Program-made: the position numbers and the translations under genes
Assembly: GCF_900114845.1 (NCBI RefSeq)
Contig: NZ_FOUK01000005.1
Coordinates: 365,283-429,282 of the forward strand
DNA length: 64,000 bases
DNA from: Pimelobacter simplex
GTDB lineage: Bacteria; Actinomycetota; Actinomycetes; Propionibacteriales; Nocardioidaceae
Direction: 5' to 3'
The notes under the pieces: generated by a model
What the model was told of the DNA's origin: nothing
Seen by the model: the letters and a program-made list of their open reading frames with translations, nothing else
Database searches by the model: none
Part shown: piece after piece, positions 8,473 to 16,370 of the stretch
Layout of the letters: each line of letters opens with the position of its first letter
Position numbering within the stretch: position 1 is the stretch's first letter

Positions 8473-9419
8473 AGGTCGTGGCGATCCCGATGACCACCCG
8501 CTTCCGCGGGATCACCGTCCGGGAGGCGACGCTGCTGCGCGGCCCGGGTGGCTGGGGGGAGTGGAGCCCGTTCCTGGAGTACCCCCCTGAGGTCGCCGAG
8601 CCCTGGCTGCGCTGCGCCGAGGAGGCCGCCGCGGGCGACTGGCCGGCGCCGGTCCGCGACCGGGTGCCGGTCAACGTCACGGTGCCCGCGGTCGACCCCG
8701 AGCGCGCGCACGCGATCGTGCGCGCCGGCGGCTGCCGCACGGCGAAGGTCAAGGTCGCCGAGCCCGGTCAGAGCACGGCCGACGACGAGGCCCGGCTCGA
8801 GGCGGTCCGCGACGCGCTCGGTCCCGACGGGCTGATCCGGGCCGATGCCAACGGGGGCTGGTCGGTCGACGACGCGGTCGCCGCCATCGGCCGGCTCGAC
8901 CGCGCCGCCGGGGGCCTGGAGTACGCCGAGCAGCCGGTCGCCACGGTCGAGGAGCTGGCGCTGGTCCGGCGCCGGGTCGGCGTGCCGATCGCGGCCGACG
9001 AGTCGATCCGCCGGGCCGAGGACCCCTACCGGGTGCGCGACCTGGAGGCCGCCGACATCGCGGTGCTCAAGGTGCAGCCGCTGGGCGGGGTCCGCGCCTG
9101 CCTCGAGATCGCCGAGCGGATCGGCCTGCCCGTGGTCGTCTCGAGCGCGCTCGAGACCTCCGTCGGCATCGCCGCGGGCGTCGCGCTGGCCGCCGCGCTG
9201 CCCGAGCTGCCCTACGCCTGCGGCCTGGCCACGGTGCAGCTGCTGACTGCCGACGTCGTCGCCGAGCCGCTGCTGCCGGTCGACGGCGCGCTGCCCGTGC
9301 GGCGCCCGAAGGTCGACGTCCAGCAGGTCGGGCTGCTGAGCGCGTCCCCGGAGCGGGTCGCGCACTGGGAGGCCCGGCTCGCCGACGTGCGCGCGCTGCG
9401 CGAGGATCTGGGGTCATGA
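8469..9419 (+). CDS. menC: o-succinylbenzoate synthase MenC, 316 aa
   Basis: Enolase-superfamily dehydratase that turns SHCHC into o-succinylbenzoate. The catalytic set is complete: KVK acid/base pair (K93, K95), Mg ligands D126 (RADAN), E154 (EQP) and D177 (ADES), and the second-face lysine K201. The sequence SSALETSVGIAAGVALA near residues 219-235 is typical of actinobacterial MenC. It starts with GTG in a GTGA overlap with menE and ends in an ATGA overlap with menD, so menE-menC-menD is a tightly coupled operon. Confidence 0.95.
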   Translation: MKVVAIPMTTRFRGITVREATLLRGPGGWGEWSPFLEYPPEVAEPWLRCAEEAAAGDWPAPVRDRVPVNVTVPAVDPERAHAIVRAGGCRTAKVKVAEPGQSTADDEARLEAVRDALGPDGLIRADANGGWSVDDAVAAIGRLDRAAGGLEYAEQPVATVEELALVRRRVGVPIAADESIRRAEDPYRVRDLEAADIAVLKVQPLGGVRACLEIAERIGLPVVVSSALETSVGIAAGVALAAALPELPYACGLATVQLLTADVVAEPLLPVDGALPVRRPKVDVQQVGLLSASPERVAHWEARLADVRALREDLGS

Positions 9420-11032
9420 GCACCTCCTCCGCCGCGCTCGCGGATGCCCTCGTCGCCTGGCTCGCCCGGGCCGGCGTCACGGAGGTGGTCGTCGCCCCCG
9501 GCTCGCGCAACGCGCCGCTCGCGATGGCGCTCTGGGCCGCGGCCCAGCACGACGGCGGACCGCGGCTGCACACCCGGATCGACGAGCGCACCGCCGGCTT
9601 CCTGGCGCTCGGCCTGACCCGCTCGGGTGCGCGCGCCGCCGTGCTCACGACGTCGGGGACCGCCGTCGCCAACCTGCACCCCGCGGTGCTCGAGGCCGTC
9701 CACTCCGGCGTCGGGCTCGTCGTCGTCTCGGCCGACCGGCCGGCCCGGCTACGCGGCACCGGCGCCAACCAGACCACCGACCAGGTCGGCATCTTCGGGC
9801 CCCTCGCCGCCACCCACGACGTCGCGACGGCCGCCGAGCTCGACGCCGTCGCCGCCGGGTGGGACGACGTCGTCCACCTCAACGTCCAGCTCGACACCCC
9901 GCTCGTCCCGGATGCCCCCGTCGTACCGGACGAAATGGTCGTGTTCGGGGGCGGATCACGACCAAAACGTCCGGTACGACGAGAGACCGACCTGCCGCGG
10001 GGCCCGCGGACGGTCGTGGTGGCGGGCGACGACGCCGGCCCGCCCGCCCGGCAGCTCGCCGAGGCGGCCGGCTGGCCGCTCCTCGCCGAGCCGACCAGCG
10101 GCGCCCGGACCGGCGCGAACCCGATCCGGACCTACCGGCTGCTGCTCGGCACCGGGCTCGGCGAGCGGATCGAGCGCGTCGTCGTGCTCGGCCGCCCGAC
10201 CCTCTCGCGCCCGGTCACCCGCCTCCTCGAGCGCCCGGACGTCGAGGTGCTCGTCGTCCCCGGCCGGGGCGCCTGGCCGCTGCGACCGCCCGGCGCGATC
10301 GCCGTCGACGGGCCGTTCTGGGCCGGCGACGAGCCCGACGACCCGGCCTGGCTCGACGCCTGGCGCGCGGCCGACCGCGAGCTCTCGCTGCGGCTCGACC
10401 GGCTGCTGGCCGCGGAGCCCGCCCTCACGCCGTACGACGTCGCGGGGGCCACGCACGCCGCGCTCCCCGCCGGCGGACTGCTCGTCGTCGGGGCGTCGAG
10501 CCCGGTCCGCGACCTCGACCTGATGGTCCGCCCGCCCGCCGTCGGCACCCGCCGCAAGGTGATCGCCAACCGCGGCCTGGCCGGCATCGACGGCACCGTC
10601 AGCACCGCGATCGGCGCGGCGCTCGGGCGCGACGGGTCGACCCGGAACCTCGCCCTGATGGGCGACCTGACGTTCCTGCACGACCAGACCGCCCTCGTTC
10701 TCGGGCCCGACGAACCACGTCCGGACCTGACGATCGTCGTCCCCAACGACGACGGCGGCGCGATCTTCTCGGTGCTGGAGCAGGGTGCTCCCGCCCATGC
10801 GGCGTCGTTCGAGCGTCTCTTCGGGACGCCGCACGGCACCGACCTCGCCAGCCTCTGCGCGGCGGCGCGGATCCCGCACCTGCGGGTCTCCTCGCGCCCC
10901 GAGCTCGACCAGGCGCTGGCGATGCCCAACGGCGGCATCGAGGTCGTCGAGGCGGTGGTCTCCCGGACCGGCCGCCGAGACCTGGACGCCCGCATCCGCG
11001 GCCTCGCCGCGGACCTTCCCGGGACCGACTGA
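9416..11032 (+). CDS. menD: SEPHCHC synthase MenD, 538 aa, with a palindromic element inside
   Basis: Thiamine-diphosphate enzyme that adds decarboxylated 2-oxoglutarate to isochorismate, the first committed step of menaquinone synthesis. The N-terminal PYR domain has APGSRNAPLAMAL (about 26-38) and the DERTAGFLALGL segment with the catalytic glutamate (about 54-65). The ThDP/Mg signature GDLTFLHD...NDDGG is at about 415-443. Residues about 169-188 are encoded by a 59-bp inverted-repeat element (9921-9979) that recurs at 34295-34359; it sits in the variable linker between the PYR and central domains and keeps the frame, so the enzyme is probably active. Confidence 0.96.
   Translation: MSTSSAALADALVAWLARAGVTEVVVAPGSRNAPLAMALWAAAQHDGGPRLHTRIDERTAGFLALGLTRSGARAAVLTTSGTAVANLHPAVLEAVHSGVGLVVVSADRPARLRGTGANQTTDQVGIFGPLAATHDVATAAELDAVAAGWDDVVHLNVQLDTPLVPDAPVVPDEMVVFGGGSRPKRPVRRETDLPRGPRTVVVAGDDAGPPARQLAEAAGWPLLAEPTSGARTGANPIRTYRLLLGTGLGERIERVVVLGRPTLSRPVTRLLERPDVEVLVVPGRGAWPLRPPGAIAVDGPFWAGDEPDDPAWLDAWRAADRELSLRLDRLLAAEPALTPYDVAGATHAALPAGGLLVVGASSPVRDLDLMVRPPAVGTRRKVIANRGLAGIDGTVSTAIGAALGRDGSTRNLALMGDLTFLHDQTALVLGPDEPRPDLTIVVPNDDGGAIFSVLEQGAPAHAASFERLFGTPHGTDLASLCAAARIPHLRVSSRPELDQALAMPNGGIEVVEAVVSRTGRRDLDARIRGLAADLPGTD
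9921..9979. repeat. Palindromic element, copy 1, inside menD
   Basis: Two 23-nt arms (9921-9943 and 9957-9979) pair except for a central AAA/AAA block and enclose a 13-nt loop. The arm begins TCGTACCGGACG and ends TGGTCGTG. The same arms with a loop of the same length occur at 34295-34359 in an intergenic gap. Within menD it is read in frame as residues VVPDEMVVFGGG and following. Confidence 0.85.
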
Positions 11033-11044
11033 GGAGACCGCGCC

Positions 11045-12901
11045 ATGGAGATCGCCTTCCTGCTCGTGGCGATCGCCATCACCGTGCTGACGGTGACGGC
11101 GATCTCGGAGCGCTTCGAGGTGCCCGCCCCGCTGACGCTCGTCGTCGTGGGCGTCGCGGCGTCGTACGTGCCCGGGGTGCCGGAGATCCGGCTGGAGCCC
11201 GAGGTCGTGCTGCTCGGCCTGCTGCCGCCGCTGCTCTACTCCGCGGCGGTCAACACCTCGCTCGTCGACTTCAACGCCAACCGGCGGCCGATCCTGCTGC
11301 TGTCGGTGGGGCTCGTCGCATTCACGACGTTCGGCGTCGCGGCCGTCGTCCGGCTGGTGATCCCGGAGATCAGCTGGCCGCTCGCGCTCGCCATCGGCGC
11401 CGTCGTCGCGCCACCGGACGCCGTCGCGGCCACCGCGATCGGACGCCGGATCGGGCTGCCCCGGCGGATCGTGACCATCCTCGAGGGCGAGTCGCTGCTC
11501 AACGACGCGAGCGCCCTCGTCGCCCTCCGCACCGCGCTGGCGACGGCGACCACCGCCTGGGCGGTCGCCGGCGACTTCGTGATCGCCGCGGGCGGCGGCG
11601 TGCTCGTCGGCGGCCTCGCCTTCGTGATCGTCGGCTTCCTGCGCAAGAAGGTCACCGACCCGCTGCTCGACACCGCCATCTCGCTGGTGATCCCCTTCGC
11701 GGCGTACATCGTGGCCGAGGAGTTCCACGCCTCCGGCGTGGTCGCCGTCGTCGTGGCGGGCCTGCTGCTCGGCCACGTCGCGCCGGTCCTGCAGACCGCG
11801 CCGTCGCGGATCGCGGAGCGGACCAACTGGCGCACGCTGGCCTACGTCCTCGAGAACACCGTCTTCCTGCTCATCGGCCTCCAGGCCGACTGGCTGCTCA
11901 GCGAGGTCGGTGACAGCGAGTTCGGCGTCGGGACGATCGTCGCGGCGTGCGCCGCCGCGTTCGTCGCCGTCGTCGTCCTGCGACTGGTGTGGGTGTTCGC
12001 CTCGCGCTACCTGCTGCTGCGTCCCGGGCCCGACCCGGTGACCGGCGAGAAGGCGTCGTGGCGCTACTCGTTCCTGCTCGGCTGGGCCGGGATGCGCGGC
12101 GTGGTGACGCTCGCCGCCGCGTTCACCGTCCCCGAGCACACGGCGCACCGCGAGGTGCTGCTCATCATCGCGTTCACCGTCGTCGCCGGGACGCTGCTCG
12201 GCCAGGGGCTCACCCTGCCCTGGGTGGCCCGCCGGCTCCGGGTGCCCTCGCCCGACCCGCACGACGACGCCCTGGCCCGGGCCACGCTGCTCCAGCAGGC
12301 CGCCAAGGCGGGCATCCACCGCCTCGACGAGCTCGCGGAGGACGCCGACGACCCCCACCACGTCCGCGAGCTGATCATCCAGCGGATCGAGCAGCGCAAC
12401 TTCGCCGCGTGGGAGCGGCTCGGCACCACCGAGGGCGAGGAGAGCCCGAGCGACCTCTACTCGCGCTGGCGCGGCGACATGATCGAGGCCGAGCGCCGCC
12501 GGGTGCTCGAGATCCGCTCGACCGGCTCGGTCCCGTCCGAGATCGTGAGCGAGGTGCTCGCCATGCTCGACGTCGAGGAGTCGATGCTCGACGCCGCCGA
12601 CGCCGCCCGCTCCGAGCTGCGCACCACCACGAGGGCACCGCGCGCCGACGGCTGCGAGCACCTCGCGCACGCCCCCCTCCTCGACCCGCCCGCCGAGCTC
12701 GCCTGCGCCGAGTGCCTCGCCGAGGGGACCCGCTGGGTCGCGCTGCGGATGTGCCTGGCCTGCGGCAGCGTCGGCTGCTGCGACTCCTCGCCCCGGCGCC
12801 ACGCCACCGCGCACTTCCGCGAGACCCAGCACCCCGTCATGCGCTCCGTCGAGCCCGGCGAGGACTGGCGGTGGTGCTTCGTGCACCACCAGACCGGCTG
12901 A
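11045..12901 (+). CDS. CPA1-family Na+/H+ antiporter with C-terminal UBP-type zinc finger, 618 aa
   Basis: The first ~395 residues form a cation/proton antiporter with about twelve helices, including GAVVAPPDAVAATA (about 118-131) at the ion site and LEGESLLNDASALVA (about 145-159), both typical of bacterial NhaP/NHE-like CPA1 proteins. A soluble region with helical charged segments follows, then from about residue 535 a cysteine/histidine-rich domain (CEH, CAEC, CLACG, CC, HFRETQHP, CFVHH) that matches the zf-UBP zinc finger. The pairing occurs in actinobacteria; the finger may sense or bind C-terminal peptides, which is inference. It starts 12 nt after menD with a GGAG Shine-Dalgarno. Confidence 0.93.
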   Translation: MEIAFLLVAIAITVLTVTAISERFEVPAPLTLVVVGVAASYVPGVPEIRLEPEVVLLGLLPPLLYSAAVNTSLVDFNANRRPILLLSVGLVAFTTFGVAAVVRLVIPEISWPLALAIGAVVAPPDAVAATAIGRRIGLPRRIVTILEGESLLNDASALVALRTALATATTAWAVAGDFVIAAGGGVLVGGLAFVIVGFLRKKVTDPLLDTAISLVIPFAAYIVAEEFHASGVVAVVVAGLLLGHVAPVLQTAPSRIAERTNWRTLAYVLENTVFLLIGLQADWLLSEVGDSEFGVGTIVAACAAAFVAVVVLRLVWVFASRYLLLRPGPDPVTGEKASWRYSFLLGWAGMRGVVTLAAAFTVPEHTAHREVLLIIAFTVVAGTLLGQGLTLPWVARRLRVPSPDPHDDALARATLLQQAAKAGIHRLDELAEDADDPHHVRELIIQRIEQRNFAAWERLGTTEGEESPSDLYSRWRGDMIEAERRRVLEIRSTGSVPSEIVSEVLAMLDVEESMLDAADAARSELRTTTRAPRADGCEHLAHAPLLDPPAELACAECLAEGTRWVALRMCLACGSVGCCDSSPRRHATAHFRETQHPVMRSVEPGEDWRWCFVHHQTG

Positions 12902-12913
12902 GCGGGTGCGGAC

Positions 12914-12919
12914 TACCGT
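12914..12919 (+). promoter_or_regulatory. Leaderless -10 box (TACCGT) for the MBL-fold gene
   Basis: TACCGT, six bases, then ATG at 12926, within the 24-nt gap after the antiporter gene. No Shine-Dalgarno is present. Confidence 0.55.
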
Positions 12920-12925
12920 GGGCCC

Positions 12926-13564
12926 ATGCGACTGACGAAGTTCGGCCACTCGGCGGTACGGATCGAGCACGACGGCACCACCGTGGCCGTCGACCCCGGC
13001 GTCTGGAGCCAGCGCGAGGCCGTCGAGGGCGTCGACGCGGTGCTCATCACCCACGAGCACGTCGACCACTTCCACCCCGACCACCTGCGCGCCACCGACG
13101 CCCCGATCTACACGATCGCCGCGGTGGCCGCGCAGATCCGCGAGAACGCCCCCGACGTGGCCGAGCGGGTGAGCGTCGTACGGCCTGACGAGAGCTGGAC
13201 GATCGGCAGCCTCGGCGTCCGTGCGGTGGGCGAGCTGCACGCCGTCATCCACCCGGAGCTGCCGCGCTTCGACAACAGCGGCTACCTGCTCACCGCCGGC
13301 GACACGACGGTCTTCCACCCCGGCGACGCGCTGACCGGGCCCGGGGTGCCGGTCGACGTCCTCCTGGCGCCGGTCTGCGCGCCCTGGATGCGGGTCAGTG
13401 AGGGCGTCGACTTCGCCCGCTCGCTCGGCGCCGCGCGCAATGTCGCCATCCACGACCGGGTGTTCTCGCCCGAGGGGCTGGGCATCGTCGACCTGCAGTT
13501 CGGTCGCTTCCTCGAGGCGGCGGGTCTGGAGTACCGGCGGCTCGCCGACGGCACGGATCTCTAG
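12926..13564 (+). CDS. MBL-fold metal-dependent hydrolase (UlaG-like), 212 aa
   Basis: Compact metallo-beta-lactamase-fold protein. The metal motif is THEHVDHFH (H43, H45, D47, H48), with a further histidine in VGELHAVIHPE (about 102-112), an aspartate in FHPGDAL (about 129-135) and a last histidine in NVAIHDRVF (about 172-180). The N-terminal MRLTKFGHSAVRIE is characteristic of the L-ascorbate-6-phosphate lactonase-like/beta-lactamase_2 branch, members of which are hydrolases of mostly unknown substrate. It has its own leaderless-type promoter and is followed by a GC-rich hairpin. Confidence 0.9.
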   Translation: MRLTKFGHSAVRIEHDGTTVAVDPGVWSQREAVEGVDAVLITHEHVDHFHPDHLRATDAPIYTIAAVAAQIRENAPDVAERVSVVRPDESWTIGSLGVRAVGELHAVIHPELPRFDNSGYLLTAGDTTVFHPGDALTGPGVPVDVLLAPVCAPWMRVSEGVDFARSLGAARNVAIHDRVFSPEGLGIVDLQFGRFLEAAGLEYRRLADGTDL

Positions 13565-13574
13565 CGCCCCTACG

Positions 13575-13593
13575 GCGGCCCCCTGAGGGCCGC
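13575..13593 (+). terminator. Hairpin after the MBL-fold gene
   Basis: A perfect 7-bp stem GCGGCCC/GGGCCGC encloses the 5-nt loop CCTGA, eleven bases after the stop. No T-run follows, as is common for high-GC terminators. Confidence 0.55.
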
Positions 13594-13609
13594 TCTCAGG
13601 CAGAGCGGG

Positions 13610-13615
13610 CATGAT
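13610..13615 (+). promoter_or_regulatory. Leaderless -10 box (CATGAT) for the exported hypothetical
   Basis: CATGAT, six bases, then ATG at 13622. The same hexamer and spacing occur before the SRPBCC gene (44006-44011, minus strand). Confidence 0.45.
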
Positions 13616-13621
13616 GGCCCG

Positions 13622-14308
13622 ATGCCGATCGCTCGTTCCACCATCGCCGGCGCCGTCACCGGCGTCCTCCTGCTCGGCGGAGCCGTCGGCTTCGCCGTCG
13701 GCCTGCCCAAGGTCTCCGAGGACCCCGGCGCGTCGATCTCGGCCGACAGCCTGCCGAAGCTGCCGGACCGCCTCGACGACCGCATGGTCGCGCTGTCCCG
13801 GATCACCGCCGAGGACGCCGGCACGACCAACCCCGAGGACATCAAGGCGATCGACCAGATCGCGACCGCGGCCGCCGACGGCGACACCAAGGCGTCGAGC
13901 AAGGTCGCCTCGATCTACGGTCCGTCCGAGGTCCGCGCCTACATCGACGTCAAGGCGATGGCCCAGGCGACCGCCCAGAGCGCCCCGGCCCAGGTCGCGG
14001 TGACCGTGACCGCGGGCGGCACCGGCCTGGTCATCCCGAGCGGCCCGTTCGAGATCAACCAGAACGGCGGCTCCCACTACGAGCTGCGCGAGGTCGGCGG
14101 CCACCGCTGCGCCGTGGCCTGGCAGCAGCCGACCGACCCCACCACCGGGATGCCGACCGAGGGCGACGTCCCGCCGGGCAGCTACCAGACCGAGTGCCGC
14201 ACCGAGCGCGACGGCCTGTCGTACGACGTGTACGCCACCGGGCTCTCGCCGGACGAGGCCGCGAGCTACCTCGACCTCGTCCTGGAGCGCACGGCCTCGG
14301 ACGACTGA
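13622..14308 (+). CDS. Exported or membrane-anchored hypothetical protein, 228 aa
   Basis: Residues 1-28 (MPIARSTIAGAVTGVLLLGGAVGFAVGL) look like a signal peptide or N-terminal anchor; there is no lipobox cysteine. The rest is soluble, with the pattern LSRITAEDAG (about 59-68) and two cysteines at about 162 (GGHRCAVAW) and 192 (YQTECRTE) that could form a disulphide. No family is recognised. It is convergent with the L,D-transpeptidase gene with only 11 nt between the stops, so an envelope role is possible but unproven. Confidence 0.75.
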   Translation: MPIARSTIAGAVTGVLLLGGAVGFAVGLPKVSEDPGASISADSLPKLPDRLDDRMVALSRITAEDAGTTNPEDIKAIDQIATAAADGDTKASSKVASIYGPSEVRAYIDVKAMAQATAQSAPAQVAVTVTAGGTGLVIPSGPFEINQNGGSHYELREVGGHRCAVAWQQPTDPTTGMPTEGDVPPGSYQTECRTERDGLSYDVYATGLSPDEAASYLDLVLERTASDD

Positions 14309-14319
14309 GCCGAGGCCGC

Positions 14320-15273
14320 TCAGCTCCAGTAGATGACGACCCGGTCGCCCACGGTGACCTGGTCGAACAGCCAGGCGACGGCGTCCTGGTCGCGGACGTT
14401 CACGCAGCCGTGCGAGGCGCCGTTGTAGCCGTGCGCCGCGAAGTCCGGCGAGTAGTGCACCGCCTGCCCGCCGGAGAAGAACATCGCGTAGGGCATGGAC
14501 GTGTGGTAGAGCGTCGACACGTGGTCGCGGCTCTTGCGCTGGATCGAGAACACGCCCTCGCGGGTGGGCAGCTCGGCCGAGCCGAAGCGGACGTCGACGG
14601 TCTTGCGGACCTGGCCGTCGACCACCCAGCGCAGCGTCCGGCTGGACTTGTCGATGCACAGCACCCGCCCCGTGGTGCACCGCGCGTCGAGGGGACCCGG
14701 CGTGTTACCGCCCCCGCCCGGCGGCGGCTGGTTCGTCAGCTCGGCCTGCGTCGGCGGACGGGTCATCTCGTGGAGCCGGTCGAGCGTGCGCCGGTCGACC
14801 TCGCCGGTGACCTCGAAGCCGCGCTTGGCCTGGAAGCCGCGGATCGCCTCGGTGGTGACCGGGCCGTACTTGTCGGTGACGTCGCCGGTGAACCAGGCGA
14901 TCTGCTTGAGCCGCGCCTGGAGGTCGCGGACCTCGGGGCCGATGTCGCCGGGGGAGAGCAGCGCCGGGCCGGCCGGCGGGGGACCGGGGTCCTTGGGGGG
15001 CGGCGCGGGCGTGGAGGGGGTCTCGCTCGGAGTGTCGCCGGGGGAGTCGCTCGGGGTGTCGCTCGGCTCGGACGCCGGGTTGCCGATCGGCTTGGTGCCG
15101 GGCCGACTGGCCGGCTCGTGGGCCCGCGGGGTCGAGTCGGCGCGGGGCGCGTCCTCCCAGGGGAGCTTGTCGCCGCGCACGGCCCAGCCGACGCCGTAGG
15201 CCAGGACGGAGCAGAGCGCCGCGACCACGGTGACGACCGTGATCCGGCGGGCGATGCGCAGCTTTGTCTTCAT
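14320..15273 (-). CDS. L,D-transpeptidase with peptidoglycan-binding domain, 317 aa
   Basis: Cell-wall cross-linking enzyme of the YkuD fold. Order: N-terminal anchor helix (about 10-32), a Pro/Ser/Thr-rich spacer (about 40-105), a PG_binding_1 domain (about 108-165, LSPGDIGPEVRDLQARL), then the YkuD catalytic domain (about 200-315). The active-site motif is H273...S287-H288-G289-C290, the HX14SHGCxN pattern with the nucleophilic cysteine. It probably forms 3-3 cross-links or attaches proteins to peptidoglycan outside the membrane. It is transcribed divergently from menG across 64 bp. Confidence 0.95.
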   Translation of the reverse strand: MKTKLRIARRITVVTVVAALCSVLAYGVGWAVRGDKLPWEDAPRADSTPRAHEPASRPGTKPIGNPASEPSDTPSDSPGDTPSETPSTPAPPPKDPGPPPAGPALLSPGDIGPEVRDLQARLKQIAWFTGDVTDKYGPVTTEAIRGFQAKRGFEVTGEVDRRTLDRLHEMTRPPTQAELTNQPPPGGGGNTPGPLDARCTTGRVLCIDKSSRTLRWVVDGQVRKTVDVRFGSAELPTREGVFSIQRKSRDHVSTLYHTSMPYAMFFSGGQAVHYSPDFAAHGYNGASHGCVNVRDQDAVAWLFDQVTVGDRVVIYWS

Positions 15274-15325
15274 GCTCAGGTAGACGCTGCGGGCGGCCGG
15301 TTGGTTGCGCGCGATTTCACGCGGC

Positions 15326-15331
15326 TAGGCT
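15326..15331 (+). promoter_or_regulatory. Leaderless -10 box (TAGGCT) for menG
   Basis: TAGGCT, six bases, then GTG at 15338, without a Shine-Dalgarno. Confidence 0.55.
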
Positions 15332-15337
15332 GCCGCG

Positions 15338-16027
15338 GTGGCCCGCGCAGAGCTCGACAAGCAGCCCGCCGACGTTCGACGGATGTTCGACACGGTCGCG
15401 CGGCGCTATGACCTGACCAACGACATCCTCTCGTTCGGCCAGGACCGACGCTGGCGCCGCGAGGTGCTCGCCGCCGTCGACCCGTCGTACGGCGACCGGG
15501 TGCTCGACCTCGCCGCCGGCACCGGCACCTCGAGCCAGCCCTTCCGCGACGCCGGCGCGGACGTCGTCCCGTGCGACTTCTCGATCGGCATGCTCCAGGT
15601 CGGCAAGAAGCAGCTCCCGCACCTGCCCTTCACGGCGGGCGACGGCACCAAGCTGCCCTTCCGCGACGCCACCTTCGACGCCGTCACGATCTCCTTCGGG
15701 CTGCGCAACATCGTCGACCCGGGCGCCGGCCTCGCCGAGATGCGCCGCGTCACCAAGCCCGGTGGCCGCCTGGTCGTGTGCGAGTTCAGCCACCCCACCT
15801 GGTCGCCGTGGCGGACCGTCTACATCGAGTACCTCATGAAGGCCCTCCCCGCAGTCGCCCGCACCGTCTCCTCGGCCCCGGACGCCTACGTCTACCTCGC
15901 CGAGTCCATCCGCGCCTGGCCCGACCAGCGCGGCCTCGCCGACCTCATCGCCGACGCCGGCTGGCAGCGACCGCAGTGGCGGAACCTGTCGGGCGGGATC
16001 GTCGCGCTCCACCGCGCCACCGCCTGA
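15338..16027 (+). CDS. menG: Demethylmenaquinone methyltransferase MenG/UbiE, 229 aa
   Basis: SAM-dependent methyltransferase that performs the last step of menaquinone synthesis. The SAM motif I is RVLDLAAGTGT (about 54-64); later family signatures are FGLRNIVDPGAGLAEMRRVTKPGGRLVVCEFS (about 120-150, quoted in parts: FGLRN, RVTKPGG, CEFS) and the N-terminal MFDTVARRYDLTNDILSFGQDRRWR pattern (MFD..A..YD..N). The GTG start follows TAGGCT by six bases. It precedes the nuo operon, the usual actinobacterial neighbourhood, separated by 343 bp of repeats and promoter. Confidence 0.97.
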   Translation: MARAELDKQPADVRRMFDTVARRYDLTNDILSFGQDRRWRREVLAAVDPSYGDRVLDLAAGTGTSSQPFRDAGADVVPCDFSIGMLQVGKKQLPHLPFTAGDGTKLPFRDATFDAVTISFGLRNIVDPGAGLAEMRRVTKPGGRLVVCEFSHPTWSPWRTVYIEYLMKALPAVARTVSSAPDAYVYLAESIRAWPDQRGLADLIADAGWQRPQWRNLSGGIVALHRATA

Positions 16028-16044
16028 GACTCGTTCAGGCCCGC

Positions 16045-16179
16045 CGAAGTGCGGGGGTTGCGGGCTCGAAGTGCGGAGGTTGCGGGTGCGAGGTGTGCGC
16101 GCGGAGGAAGACGGCCCGGCAACCCGCGCACTTCGACCCCGCAACCCACGCACTTCGAGCCCGCAACCCGCGCACTTCG
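16045..16179. repeat. Five 22-bp units in inverted arrangement
   Basis: Two direct units at 16045-16066 and 16067-16088 (core GAAGTGCGGnGGTTGCGGG) are followed, after a 28-nt centre, by three units in the opposite orientation ending at 16135, 16157 and 16179 (core GCAACCCnCGCACTTCG). The period is exactly 22 bp in both halves, and the halves can fold into a large hairpin. It may terminate menG transcription. Confidence 0.85.
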
Positions 16180-16333
16180 CGGGGCACTGACAGCACCTGA
16201 TTTTCGCAAACCTGTCGTGCGTTAAATCCCCAGGTCAGGCGCGGTTTTCGGTCGGTCAGGCGGGACGGATGTGGCATTGCCCACCCCCCTGTGACGGGCC
16301 CGTTCCGGGGTGGCAGTATGTGTTCCACGCCAC

Positions 16334-16351
16334 TAGTGATTCTGTTCACAA
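16334..16351. promoter_or_regulatory. Putative Rex (redox) operator before nuoA
   Basis: TAGTGATTCTGTTCACAA resembles the Rex operator TTGTGAAnnnnTTCACAA: the right half matches fully and the left half in five of seven positions. It lies 20 bp before the nuoA start. Rex is known to control NDH-1 genes in Streptomyces by sensing NADH/NAD+; no rex gene is in this window. Confidence 0.5.
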
Positions 16352-16370
16352 GATCACGAGAGGGAGGCTC

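Larger units (their letters stand above)
16028..16370. other. Gene-free region between menG and nuoA
   Basis: This 343-bp gap holds a cluster of inverted 22-bp repeats (16045-16179) next to menG, then a less GC-rich stretch (16200-16260) and the nuo leader with a Rex-like site at 16334-16351 and a GAGGGAGG Shine-Dalgarno just before the nuoA ATG. No coding sequence with normal third-position GC is seen. Confidence 0.7.

Noticed and set aside
9956..14680. A 1574-codon open frame on the minus strand
   Set aside because: It runs antisense through menD, the antiporter, the MBL gene and the exported hypothetical, is rich in Arg/Gly/Asp/Glu as expected for a high-GC shadow frame, and has no recognisable domain.
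16045..16179. Short regular repeats that could suggest a CRISPR array
   Set aside because: The 22-bp units are adjacent without unique spacers, change orientation halfway and have no cas genes nearby.
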